From contig CAMXWX010000023.1 of assembly GCA_947252975.1 (NCBI GenBank), positions 1 to 14,722 on the forward strand: 14,722 bases of DNA. Direction: 5' to 3'. The position numbers and the translations under genes are program-made. The stretch comes from an uncultured Gardnerella sp. (lineage in GTDB: Bacteria > Actinomycetota > Actinomycetes > Actinomycetales > Bifidobacteriaceae). Below are positions 1 to 6,115 of the stretch, piece after piece. Each line of letters begins with the position of its first letter. The stretch's first letter is position 1. The notes below the pieces were generated by a model. The model worked only from the letters and a program-made list of their open reading frames with translations. It was not told where the DNA came from and did no database searches.

Positions 1-134
1 ATAATCCAAAAAAACAAGAAAAACACCCCCAAAAACCAAAACACGGGAGTGTCGCGCAATCAACATAAGCAAAATACAAAATACACAACGCAAGCAAAAC
101 AAACAATATATATGCACACAACATGTGTACGTGC

Positions 135-163
135 TATACCTAGGCGTGCTATATATAGGTATA
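135..163 (+). promoter_or_regulatory. Inverted repeat over the putative Sir2 ribosome binding site
   Basis: TATACCTA (135-142) and TAGGTATA (156-163) are perfect 8-bp complements separated by 13 nt. The 3' arm contains the only SD-like bases (AGGT, 157-160) before ATG 163 and pairs with the first base of that codon. A nested 10-bp palindrome CTATATATAG lies at 149-158, and ACACA/TGTGT half-sites occur at 116-128. It could be a DNA operator or an RNA hairpin that hides the start. If translation begins at GTG 49 it would be inside the coding sequence. Function is inferred only. Confidence 0.35.
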
Positions 164-957
164 TGAGAAATAGCGAGAAAAACAGCAAGAGCAGCGCACA
201 CAACAGCGTACACCATCACATTGTTGCACTAACAGGCGCAGGAATATCTACAAGCGCGGGCATTCCAGACTTTCGAGGCCCAGATGGAGTTTGGACTAAA
301 CACCCAGAACAAATGAGCGTTTACGACATTGACGCGTTTTTAAGCAGCGAAGAAGAACGCATTTACTCTTGGCGATGGCAAAAAGAGTCGCCAGTTTGGA
401 ACGCTCAGCCTGGAACAGCGCATAAGTCGCTAGTAAAACTTGAGAAAGCTGGAATGCTGGACTTAATCGCCACTCAAAACTTTGATGCGCTTCACGAAAA
501 AGCTGGAAACAGCCCAGGTATTGTAGTGAACTTGCACGGAAGCATTGGAACATCACACTGCATGAGCTGCCACGCGAGCTATAAAACTGCGGATATTATG
601 CGCGACTTAGACGCGCACCCAGACCCACATTGCAGGCGCGCGCTGCCGTACCGCGGAAACATGCCTTGCAACGGTCTTATAAAAACGGACGTTGTATATT
701 TTGGGGAAGCTCTGCCCGAAGGCGCAATGGAACGCAGCGCGCAGGCGATTATGCACGCAAGCGAGCTGTGGGTTATTGGCTCCACTCTAGAAGTATTTCC
801 AGCCGCAAGCCTTGTGCCACTAGCTGCTCGCGCAGGAGTGCCGATTACAATAATGAACCTGGGCGCTACGCAATACGATCATTTGGCAGAGCGCATAATA
901 CGCGAAGATATTGCAAAGGCTCTGCCAAAGTTAGTAGACGAAACTATTGCAAGCTAA
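163..957 (+). CDS. Sir2-family NAD-dependent protein deacylase
   Basis: This is a sirtuin that removes acyl groups from protein lysines using NAD+ in the cytoplasm. In the 264-aa form, the NAD-binding GAGIS motif is at residues 25-29, followed by IPDFRGPDGVW. TQNFDALH is at 104-111 and the catalytic His at 125 (LHGS). Four Cys at 133, 136, 157 and 169 fit a zinc site with an unusually long second pair (C-x11-C). GST at 206-208 is the second NAD-contacting segment. The DFRGPxGVWT signature recalls SIRT6/7-like sirtuins more than E. coli CobB. The frame is open back to GTG 49 and also has ATG 112. I chose ATG 163 because it leaves about 24 residues before GAGIS, and because the upstream stretch encodes only a basic, low-information tail and contains inverted repeats. 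The 3' end overlaps the convergent glucosidase gene by 14 bp. Family assignment is firm; start and acyl specificity are uncertain. Confidence 0.9.
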   Translation: MRNSEKNSKSSAHNSVHHHIVALTGAGISTSAGIPDFRGPDGVWTKHPEQMSVYDIDAFLSSEEERIYSWRWQKESPVWNAQPGTAHKSLVKLEKAGMLDLIATQNFDALHEKAGNSPGIVVNLHGSIGTSHCMSCHASYKTADIMRDLDAHPDPHCRRALPYRGNMPCNGLIKTDVVYFGEALPEGAMERSAQAIMHASELWVIGSTLEVFPAASLVPLAARAGVPITIMNLGATQYDHLAERIIREDIAKALPKLVDETIAS

Positions 958-2923
958 CAGCGATTCCCTCCCAAGGCGCAAGCGTGCCATTTTTAAGCGA
1001 TTTAAGAGCATGATCTGCGCTGTACGTAGAAATCATCACATCGTCATACGATGCGCCGTTAGAGGCGATATTACGCAACAATTCGGCACTTTGAGCAGGT
1101 ATTGCTACAGAAGAATCCGTCATATTTATCATTACGAGCAACTTCTTTACAGAAGCACAAGGCAAATCGCCAGCAACCGCGCTTGAAGAATTCACATCAT
1201 TCTCAAGACCTGCCACATTTGCCACATCTGCCTCACATGCCTCATCTGCCTTAGCATTCTCACAAGTCTGCTCAACCTGCTCAACCTGCCTAACAAACGC
1301 GTAAACGCACTCGTCATCCGCATCAATCAAATTCCAAGAACCAGCCGAAACAACAGGCTGCAAATGGCGCAACTCAATCAAACGCTTGTAGAACGAATAA
1401 ACAGAATCCGAATCTTCCATCTGCTCGGCAGCATTAATATCTACATAATTAGGATTCACGCTAATCCAAGGCTGCGCATTATTTTGCGACGGAACATTAA
1501 AAGGCATAAATCCTGCATATTTAGACGCATTCCACTGCATTGGAGTTCGAGAATTATCGCGACCGCGCTTTGCGAGCGCATCCATCATAGACTCCGCAGA
1601 CTGAATATGCGCTTCTTCTACGCGCTGCTTAAACATATTCAACGCTTCCAAATCGCGATACTGCTCGAGGCGCGTAAAGTGCGCGTTTGTCATGCCAATT
1701 TCTTCACCCTGATACACATACGGAGTGCCGCGATGCATGTGAAGAAGCATTGCAATCGCCTTAGCGGAAAGCACACGCATCTCATCGCTAGCCTCGCTAC
1801 CCCAGCGAGAAAGCGCACGCGGCTGATCGTGATTATTAAAGAACAGGCTCGCCCAACCAGCCTCGCTAACTGCTTGCTGCTGATCTGCCATTGCACGCTT
1901 TAATGTCGTCAACTTAAGAGGAATAGGATTCCACTTAGTTCCATTTGCGCAATCAACATTAACTTGATCGAACAAGAAGAGCATGTCTAGCTCGCCATTA
2001 GCAGGATTTGTAATATAAGTGTTTCGATGCGCGGAAATTCCAGGAGCCTCGCCAACAGTTAAGAAACCTTCGCGACCCTTGAAAACCGCTTCGCGCATCT
2101 CGCGCAAAAACTCGTCTAAGCGAGGGCCATCGGAGCAGAAGAAATACGGCGAAGAGTAGCCGTCGTCACCTGCTGGCGCATCTTCAATCTGCGAACCGTA
2201 TTCCCCTGGCAAACGCCCTTCGCTATCTATGCGCTTAGAAATTTGCGTAATTACATCCATGCGGAAGCCGTTAATTCCGCGATCCATCCACCAATTCATC
2301 ATCTTGTACACGGCAGCGCGAACGGCAGGATTTTCCCAATTCAAATCTGGCTGCTTTGGCGAATACTGGTGGAAGTAATATTCGCCACGCTTTGGATCAT
2401 ACGTCCACGCCGAGCCGCCAAAATACGAACCCCACTTATTTGGCTCCGCACCTGGCTCTCCAGGCACATGCCCTTTGCGTGCTGGCCTCCACCAATACCA
2501 ATCCGCGTAGTCGCTAGAAGCATCTCTTGAAGCCTGGAACCAAGCATGCTCGTCGGAAGTGTGATTTACTACTAAATCCATAACAACTTTAAGGCCGCGC
2601 TTGTGCGCTTCTGCCAAAAGCTCGTCCATATCTTCCAAAGTTCCAAAAAGCGGATCAATATCTTGATAATCGGAAATATCGTAGCCGTTATCGTCTTGCG
2701 GAGACTTGTAAACAGGGCTAAGCCAAAGTACGTCAACGCCTAAATCTGCCAAATAGTCAAGACGAGAAGTGATTCCCTTCAAATCGCCAATGCCGTCGCC
2801 GTTGGTATCTTGAAAGCTTCGCGGATAAATCTGATACACAACTGCATTTGCCCACCAAGGGTTTGGCGTAGCGCCGTTTGTGCGCACGGATTGCGGCAAG
2901 TTTGCTCTATTAAAAGTAGTCAT
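944..2923 (-). CDS. GH13 alpha-glucosidase, probably oligo-1,6-glucosidase (isomaltase type)
   Basis: This 659-aa cytoplasmic glycoside hydrolase should release glucose from the non-reducing end of short alpha-glucans such as isomalto-oligosaccharides. The calcium-loop sequence DTNGDGIGDL is at 39-48 and region I DLVVNHTSD at 116-124. The catalytic nucleophile is D223 (GFRMDV), the acid/base E292 (VGEAPG), and the transition-state Asp D366 (NNHDQPR). Val after the nucleophile Asp is the residue known to favour alpha-1,6 over alpha-1,4 bonds in this subfamily, hence the isomaltase preference (family knowledge, not tested here). It is longer than the usual ~600 residues because of a low-complexity insertion at about 546-592 in the C-terminal beta domain. 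No signal peptide is seen. The start is supported by GGGGA just upstream of ATG 2923. No sugar transporter is adjacent; the upstream neighbour is an antitoxin gene. Confidence 0.92.
   Translation of the reverse strand: MTTFNRANLPQSVRTNGATPNPWWANAVVYQIYPRSFQDTNGDGIGDLKGITSRLDYLADLGVDVLWLSPVYKSPQDDNGYDISDYQDIDPLFGTLEDMDELLAEAHKRGLKVVMDLVVNHTSDEHAWFQASRDASSDYADWYWWRPARKGHVPGEPGAEPNKWGSYFGGSAWTYDPKRGEYYFHQYSPKQPDLNWENPAVRAAVYKMMNWWMDRGINGFRMDVITQISKRIDSEGRLPGEYGSQIEDAPAGDDGYSSPYFFCSDGPRLDEFLREMREAVFKGREGFLTVGEAPGISAHRNTYITNPANGELDMLFLFDQVNVDCANGTKWNPIPLKLTTLKRAMADQQQAVSEAGWASLFFNNHDQPRALSRWGSEASDEMRVLSAKAIAMLLHMHRGTPYVYQGEEIGMTNAHFTRLEQYRDLEALNMFKQRVEEAHIQSAESMMDALAKRGRDNSRTPMQWNASKYAGFMPFNVPSQNNAQPWISVNPNYVDINAAEQMEDSDSVYSFYKRLIELRHLQPVVSAGSWNLIDADDECVYAFVRQVEQVEQTCENAKADEACEADVANVAGLENDVNSSSAVAGDLPCASVKKLLVMINMTDSSVAIPAQSAELLRNIASNGASYDDVMISTYSADHALKSLKNGTLAPWEGIAVSLQ
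1211..1288 (-). repeat. In-frame 9-bp tandem repeats inside the glucosidase gene
   Basis: On the plus strand five consecutive 9-mers start with TGCC: TGCCACATT, TGCCACATC, TGCCTCACA, TGCCTCATC and TGCCTTAGC (1211-1255). A second motif, CTGCTCAAC, is duplicated exactly at 1268-1285. Both keep the reading frame and encode tripeptide repeats (DEA, CEA, DVA, NVA and VEQ, VEQ) in the C-terminal domain. Unit length divisible by three means copy-number change would lengthen or shorten the protein without a frameshift. Confidence 0.8.
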
Positions 2924-3002
2924 ACATTCCCCATTAATTATTTTTATTACCTATATTTACTATTCTATATTTTAGCTATCTTTGGATTTTAGGCGTCGCT
3001 TT

Positions 3003-3314
3003 TCACAGTCCATTTAGATAATCCATCATGTTGGAAGCAGTATGTGATTCATGAGTAAATTCGCGATTTTGAACTTGCCTACGAGCTTCCTCGTTTTTAT
3101 TTTCGATAGCTTCTTCAACATACTTTTGAAGTTGTTCCTCGAGCGATTGGTAATGCTCAAAATCTTCACGATTAATAATGAAGTACATTGGTTGATTATT
3201 TTTTAACACTGTAACTGGCATACCAGAACTTACCTTGGCAAAAGCCTGTGCAGATTTACCATTACTAAAAGCGCTAATCGGAACCATAGTGCTTATAGGA
3301 GCGACTGTAACCAT
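3003..3314 (-). CDS. Phd/YefM-family antitoxin, no adjacent toxin
   Basis: This is a 103-aa protein of the type II antitoxin family, which binds its own promoter through the N-terminal domain and a toxin through the C-terminal tail. The N-terminal half (about 11-60) fits the fold pattern: ISAFSNGKSAQAFAKV helix, VTVLKNNQPMYFII strands, then REDFEHYQSLEEQL. Residues 61-103 are a charged helix and a tail ending in MDYLNGL, where the toxin would bind. I chose ATG 3314, which has AAGGT eight nt upstream; an in-frame TTG at 3347 lacks an SD. Normally a RelE/YoeB, Doc or similar toxin follows within a few bases. Here the next gene on the strand is the glucosidase, 79 bp away, and neither flank holds a toxin ORF, so it is an orphan or remnant antitoxin. 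Upstream is a repeated palindromic array. Confidence 0.8.
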   Translation of the reverse strand: MVTVAPISTMVPISAFSNGKSAQAFAKVSSGMPVTVLKNNQPMYFIINREDFEHYQSLEEQLQKYVEEAIENKNEEARRQVQNREFTHESHTASNMMDYLNGL

Positions 3315-3347
3315 GAGAATTACCTTATAATCTATATTAATATTCAA

Positions 3348-3404
3348 TACATGTATATTTACTATGCGTTTTACAAGTATATATGAAAGTCATTGTACTT
3401 GTAA
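3348..3404 (-). promoter_or_regulatory. Putative antitoxin promoter with three operator-like sites
   Basis: Three copies of TACAWGTA lie at 3348-3355 (TACATGTA), 3372-3379 (TACAAGTA) and 3396-3403 (TACTTGTA, its complement). Their centres are exactly 24 bp apart. The outer two form a larger perfect inverted repeat, TTTACAAGTA at 3370-3379 with TACTTGTAAA at 3396-3405. On the minus strand a -35-like TTACAA (3399-3404) and a -10-like TATACT (3376-3381) with 17-bp spacing fall on these arms, so a bound repressor would cover the promoter. E. coli YefM is known to bind paired TGTACA-like repeats, which makes autoregulation the natural reading. Promoter elements are inferred. Confidence 0.55.
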
Positions 3405-3425
3405 ATATTATAGTTAAAAGGATAT

Positions 3426-3457
3426 AAAAAGCGGCCCGCAGTAAAAACTACGAGCCG
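3426..3457 (-). terminator. Rho-independent terminator of the dehydrogenase gene
   Basis: On the minus strand CGGCTCGTAGT (3457-3447), a TTTT loop and ACTGCGGGCCG (3442-3432) form an uninterrupted 11-bp stem with two G-U pairs. A run of five T (3430-3426) follows. It lies 46 bp after the stop of the dehydrogenase gene, so it ends that transcript before the antitoxin promoter. Confidence 0.8.
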
Positions 3458-3503
3458 TGCCTCCTTCTCATTCATTGTAAGAGCTATAGAGATACTATCT
3501 AAA

Positions 3504-4472
3504 TTATTGCTGATTATGTAATTTAAATGCAAGCTCCGCCAAATGAACTCCGTGAGTCAAGAACTCGTGAGTGCGGCAAACGTAGTCATTTTCGCGACCA
3601 AGCTTTGCAATATATCCGTTTATATAATCAACTTCTGTCTTTCTACCACGACTCATATCTTGATACATAGAAGGATAGTGCAAAGGATTTGCCACGCGAC
3701 TTACGTAGTCAATAGCCTCCAGCTCCTGCTGACGCGTATTAACCATACGAATTCCTGCACGATCGCACACATCGTACGCTTCGTTGATAAGTTGACGAGC
3801 CATATCCATAGCTCCTGGATACGAAATAAACTGACCCATCTGAATCTGATACATTGTGCACAAAGTGTTAACCACGGAATTAAAAACTACCTTCGCCATG
3901 CATGTGCCCTTAAAATCTTCCGTAATAGTAGGATTCAAGCCAGCAGCTTGAAAATCATCACGCATAGCAAGCTCAACATTGCTCACTTGCTCGTTCAACG
4001 CACACATATTCATTGTACCAACGCCAACTTTACCAATAAAATCAACGTCTCCAGGGCCATTCAGCACAGTTGCAATCATTGCGGTACCGCCGTAAATTCG
4101 ATCGTCTGAGAAATATTGCTGAAGCTTTTCAAAATGTCCCCAACCGTTCATTGCAGCGAACACAACCTGACGATCCTTAAACAAATGCTTGCATCGCTCC
4201 AACATCTCCGCAAGCTGCATCTGCTTCATAAACACAATCCACACGTCTGGATCTCCGTCATAATCTTCTGGAGTATACATATTGATTGGCACAAGATGGC
4301 GATTCTCGTGGTCACGGCTAACCATTACACCGCCCTGCTCGCGAACCTTATTCACATTTTCATCCCAGGCATCAATGAAATCAACATGAATGCCAGCCGT
4401 CTCCTGCAATAAAACACCATAGCGATAACCCATAGCTCCAGAACCGATCATTGCATATTTCATGTCACTCAT
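3504..4472 (-). CDS. Ketopantoate reductase-family dehydrogenase, possibly an NAD-dependent D-2-hydroxyacid dehydrogenase
   Basis: This 322-aa protein has the ApbA/PanE architecture. An N-terminal Rossmann domain carries GSGAMG at 10-15. The helical C-terminal domain has the conserved Lys (K194) and Asn (N198) in CMAKVVFNS and a SMYQDMSRGRKTEVD segment at 268-282. The second beta strand ends in acidic residues (VDFIDAWDENV, 30-40), which favours NADH rather than the NADPH used by true PanE. That stretch and FMKQMQLAEML (81-91) resemble, from memory, the DGWAEHV and TKAMQL segments of lactic-acid-bacterial D-mandelate/D-2-hydroxyisocaproate dehydrogenases of this fold. It may therefore reduce branched or aromatic 2-keto acids instead of making pantoate; no pantothenate gene is nearby. 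The start at ATG 4472 has GGAGG upstream. The frame stays open to 4601, but that extension lacks family features and overlaps the leader. Confidence 0.82.
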   Translation of the reverse strand: MSDMKYAMIGSGAMGYRYGVLLQETAGIHVDFIDAWDENVNKVREQGGVMVSRDHENRHLVPINMYTPEDYDGDPDVWIVFMKQMQLAEMLERCKHLFKDRQVVFAAMNGWGHFEKLQQYFSDDRIYGGTAMIATVLNGPGDVDFIGKVGVGTMNMCALNEQVSNVELAMRDDFQAAGLNPTITEDFKGTCMAKVVFNSVVNTLCTMYQIQMGQFISYPGAMDMARQLINEAYDVCDRAGIRMVNTRQQELEAIDYVSRVANPLHYPSMYQDMSRGRKTEVDYINGYIAKLGRENDYVCRTHEFLTHGVHLAELAFKLHNQQ

Positions 4473-4534
4473 ATGACACCTCCATGTAGGCTTGTAAGTA
4501 AAGTGGCACCAGGCATAAATCCATAAATTTTCAT
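4469..4534 (-). CDS. Possible 21-codon leader peptide
   Basis: A short ORF begins at ATG 4534 and ends at TGA 4471-4469, overlapping the dehydrogenase start as ATGA. It contains the dehydrogenase ribosome binding site. It includes a TTA-CTT-ACA-AGC-CTA run (Leu-Leu-Thr-Ser-Leu). There is no good SD before its own ATG, and a hairpin (ATCCA/TGGAT plus TAAAT/ATTTA around a GAAA loop) spans its start. It may be fortuitous. If translated, it would couple to the downstream gene. Confidence 0.25.
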   Translation of the reverse strand: MKIYGFMPGATLLTSLHGGVI

Positions 4535-4570
4535 TTACATGGATTACGCGGAAGCAACCACGAATATAAC

Positions 4571-4614
4571 AAAAAGCAGAAGACTGAATGAGTGAAAACA
4601 ATCAGTCAACTGCT
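4571..4614 (-). terminator. Hairpin with T-run in the dehydrogenase leader (terminator or attenuator)
   Basis: GCAG-aa-GACTGA (4576-4587) pairs with TCAGTC-aa-CTGC (4602-4613) across a 14-nt loop, with one extra A-T pair at the base (4575/4614) and a two-base internal mismatch. On the minus strand TTTTT (4575-4571) follows directly. It lies between tadA and the dehydrogenase, but downstream of the best promoter for the latter. It could end tadA transcripts, attenuate dehydrogenase transcription, or both. On the plus strand the T-run is weaker and displaced. Confidence 0.55.
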
Positions 4615-4630
4615 CTTTGGTTTTTATAGC

Positions 4631-4658
4631 ATATTACACAGTTTTTTGAGAATGTCAA
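4631..4658 (-). promoter_or_regulatory. Sigma70-type promoter upstream of the dehydrogenase
   Basis: On the minus strand, a perfect -35 TTGACA (4658-4653) is followed by a 16-bp spacer and -10 TAATAT (4636-4631). Transcription would start near 4624, giving a leader of about 150 nt before the dehydrogenase ATG at 4472. The leader contains the hairpin with T-run and the small ORF. Confidence 0.6.
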
Positions 4659-4710
4659 AATTTTTCTAATTACATCTTTACAGCGTTTCTAATTAAAAAA
4701 TTATTCAGTT

Positions 4711-5175
4711 TTATCTATGATTTTCGAAAAAATTACGCAATAACTGCACACACTGCGATTCACAAACGGAGCCAAAAACTTGCGGATGCGAGCCAATATG
4801 AGGATCTCGCAAAATATCCCAAACGGATCCACATGCGCCAAGTTTTGAATCCCATGCACCAAAAACAACGCTACTAATGTGCGTTTGTAAAATCGCGCCA
4901 GCGCACATTGGGCAAGGCTCCAACGTAACAACAAGCGTGCAATCGCTAAGATTCCAAGACTTGCGCACCTCTGCTGCCTGCCTAATCGCAAGAATTTCTG
5001 CGTGAGAAAGAGGATCCGCGTCTTGCTCACGAAGATTAGAGCCGCGGCCAATAATCGCACCAGAACCATCTACAACAACAGCGCCAACTGGAACTTCTCC
5101 GCAATCGTAAGCGCGCTTAGCAAGTCGCAATGCCTCTTGCATGAGTGGAACATATTCGCGCGCGCGCAAAGTCAC
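4711..5175 (-). CDS. tadA: tRNA-specific adenosine deaminase TadA
   Basis: This zinc deaminase converts adenosine 34 to inosine in tRNA-Arg(ACG), allowing wobble decoding. With the GTG start at 5175 it has 154 residues, a normal family length. Zinc and catalytic motifs are clear: SHAEI at about residues 56-60 (His ligand and proton-shuttling Glu) and LEPCPMCAGAIL at about 84-95 (two Cys ligands). An N-terminal EALRLAKRAYDCGEVPVGAVVV segment is typical of TadA. I chose GTG 5175 because it overlaps the esterase stop as GTGA with GGGGT upstream. An in-frame TTG at 5211 would give 166 aa and a 40-bp overlap. The layout predicts translational coupling to the esterase gene. A general cytidine/guanine deaminase is less likely given the PCPMC context. 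Confidence 0.93.
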   Translation of the reverse strand: MTLRAREYVPLMQEALRLAKRAYDCGEVPVGAVVVDGSGAIIGRGSNLREQDADPLSHAEILAIRQAAEVRKSWNLSDCTLVVTLEPCPMCAGAILQTHISSVVFGAWDSKLGACGSVWDILRDPHIGSHPQVFGSVCESQCVQLLRNFFENHR

Positions 5176-6044
5176 ATTAACCCCGAAGAAATATTGTGCA
5201 AAGCAAGCCAAGAGCGAATATCGCCAAGTTCTTCCATGTGAACTGCGTGGTCAAGCCCGCGGTAACGCTTCTCTTCCAGCCAGGTATGCTCCTCAAGCCA
5301 GGCTGCAGCTGCCGAAAACTCGTAAGGAGCAATAACAGCATCATCCAAGCCGTAGCCAAAGAAAACAGGCGTATTAAGATCCGCAAGAACGTCGTCGTTA
5401 AGAGAAATATCTTTAGCAATATTAGGAGCTACGAAGCCAGAAAGCGCAACGGATGCGCGATAGCGATCTGGATTAAGCCTAAGAACATGAATCGCAAGAG
5501 CCGCACCTTGCGAAAAACCGAATGGCACAACAGCGCGGTCTTCGGGAACGTTCGCCGCAACCCACTCATCAATCGCAGCAGCCGCAGCATACATATCTCT
5601 GTCTAAGTCATCTCCGTTAGGCACAGCATCATGGAACCAGCTGTAAGCGCCTTGAGCCAAGCGAAGTGGAGCACGTAAAGAAATCGCATCGTTATAAGGT
5701 GCCACAACGCGCATTAAATCAAGCAAATCGTCCTCGTTTGAACCCCATCCGTGCAACAGCAAAAGAAGAGGCCTTGTGGCATATGCAGCTGCTTCGCCTC
5801 GAGAATACTTAGCAACGCTTACATGCAAATCTTCGCCAAATCTGCCTGGAACAACGCTTGATTCACGGCCAGCATGAAGGCCATTCGATGCGCCATCAGC
5901 GCTATCTTCGCTGCCAAAATCGCCATTATTGGCGTTGCTGTTGCCGTTATTGCCGCCGCCAAAATCATTATTGTTAAATTCGCCGTTGTCGAACTCACTA
6001 GAGATCACACCGTTATGATTAGTCATAATTACAGCATACGGCAC
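5172..6044 (-). CDS. Phospholipase/carboxylesterase-family alpha/beta hydrolase
   Basis: This serine hydrolase is of the carboxylesterase/acyl-protein-thioesterase-like family, acting on ester or thioester bonds; the substrate is unknown. In the 290-aa form, LLLLLHGWGSNEDDL (93-107) gives the oxyanion-hole region. GFSQGAA (176-182) holds nucleophile S178. GLDDAV supplies D235 and GLDHAVH supplies H266. The core is about 220 residues, as usual. Residues 15-55 form an extra Asn/Gly/Asp-rich low-complexity segment not seen in typical members. No signal peptide or lipobox is evident, so it is probably cytoplasmic. The start could be GTG 6044 or ATG 6026; neither has a strong SD, and a start after the low-complexity part is possible. 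The stop overlaps the tadA start. A strong terminator lies only 33 bp upstream, leaving little room for a promoter. Confidence 0.85.
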   Translation of the reverse strand: MPYAVIMTNHNGVISSEFDNGEFNNNDFGGGNNGNSNANNGDFGSEDSADGASNGLHAGRESSVVPGRFGEDLHVSVAKYSRGEAAAYATRPLLLLLHGWGSNEDDLLDLMRVVAPYNDAISLRAPLRLAQGAYSWFHDAVPNGDDLDRDMYAAAAAIDEWVAANVPEDRAVVPFGFSQGAALAIHVLRLNPDRYRASVALSGFVAPNIAKDISLNDDVLADLNTPVFFGYGLDDAVIAPYEFSAAAAWLEEHTWLEEKRYRGLDHAVHMEELGDIRSWLALHNISSGLM

Positions 6045-6077
6045 AGCTTTGGCATTTACACAGCGAACACTGCATAA

Positions 6078-6115
6078 AAATTTAACCCCAGCCGATTGGA
6101 CTGGGGTTTAAATTT
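6078..6115. terminator. Bidirectional rho-independent terminator downstream of dcd
   Basis: AAATTTAACCCCAG (6078-6091) pairs with CTGGGGTTTAAATTT (6101-6115) across a 9-nt loop with a single bulged base. The CCCCAG/CTGGGG core is flanked on both strands by AT-rich T-runs (TTAAATTTTT on the minus strand). It lies about 180 bp past the dcd stop and 33 bp before the esterase start. Confidence 0.8.

Noticed and set aside
1..60. Weak ACAC/GTGT hairpin with T-rich sequence on the minus strand at the left edge
   Set aside because: Only four base pairs; not enough to call a terminator, and no minus-strand gene ends nearby.
1..162. N-terminal extension of the Sir2 protein from GTG 49
   Set aside because: Codons 1-38 give a basic tail lacking family residues, and the DNA is A-rich with palindromes typical of a regulatory region; kept only as an alternative start.
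3460..3466. Perfect SD-like AAGGAGG on the minus strand after the dehydrogenase gene
   Set aside because: No ATG, GTG or TTG follows at a usable distance; the terminator stem begins immediately, so no gene is started.
3543..4412. Plus-strand open frames opposite the dehydrogenase gene
   Set aside because: Their products are His/Ile/Asn-rich without motifs, as expected for the reverse complement of a real AT-rich gene.
4473..4601. 43-residue N-terminal extension of the dehydrogenase
   Set aside because: It precedes the nucleotide-binding strand by too much, would include the leader hairpin, and ATG 4472 has a strong GGAGG.
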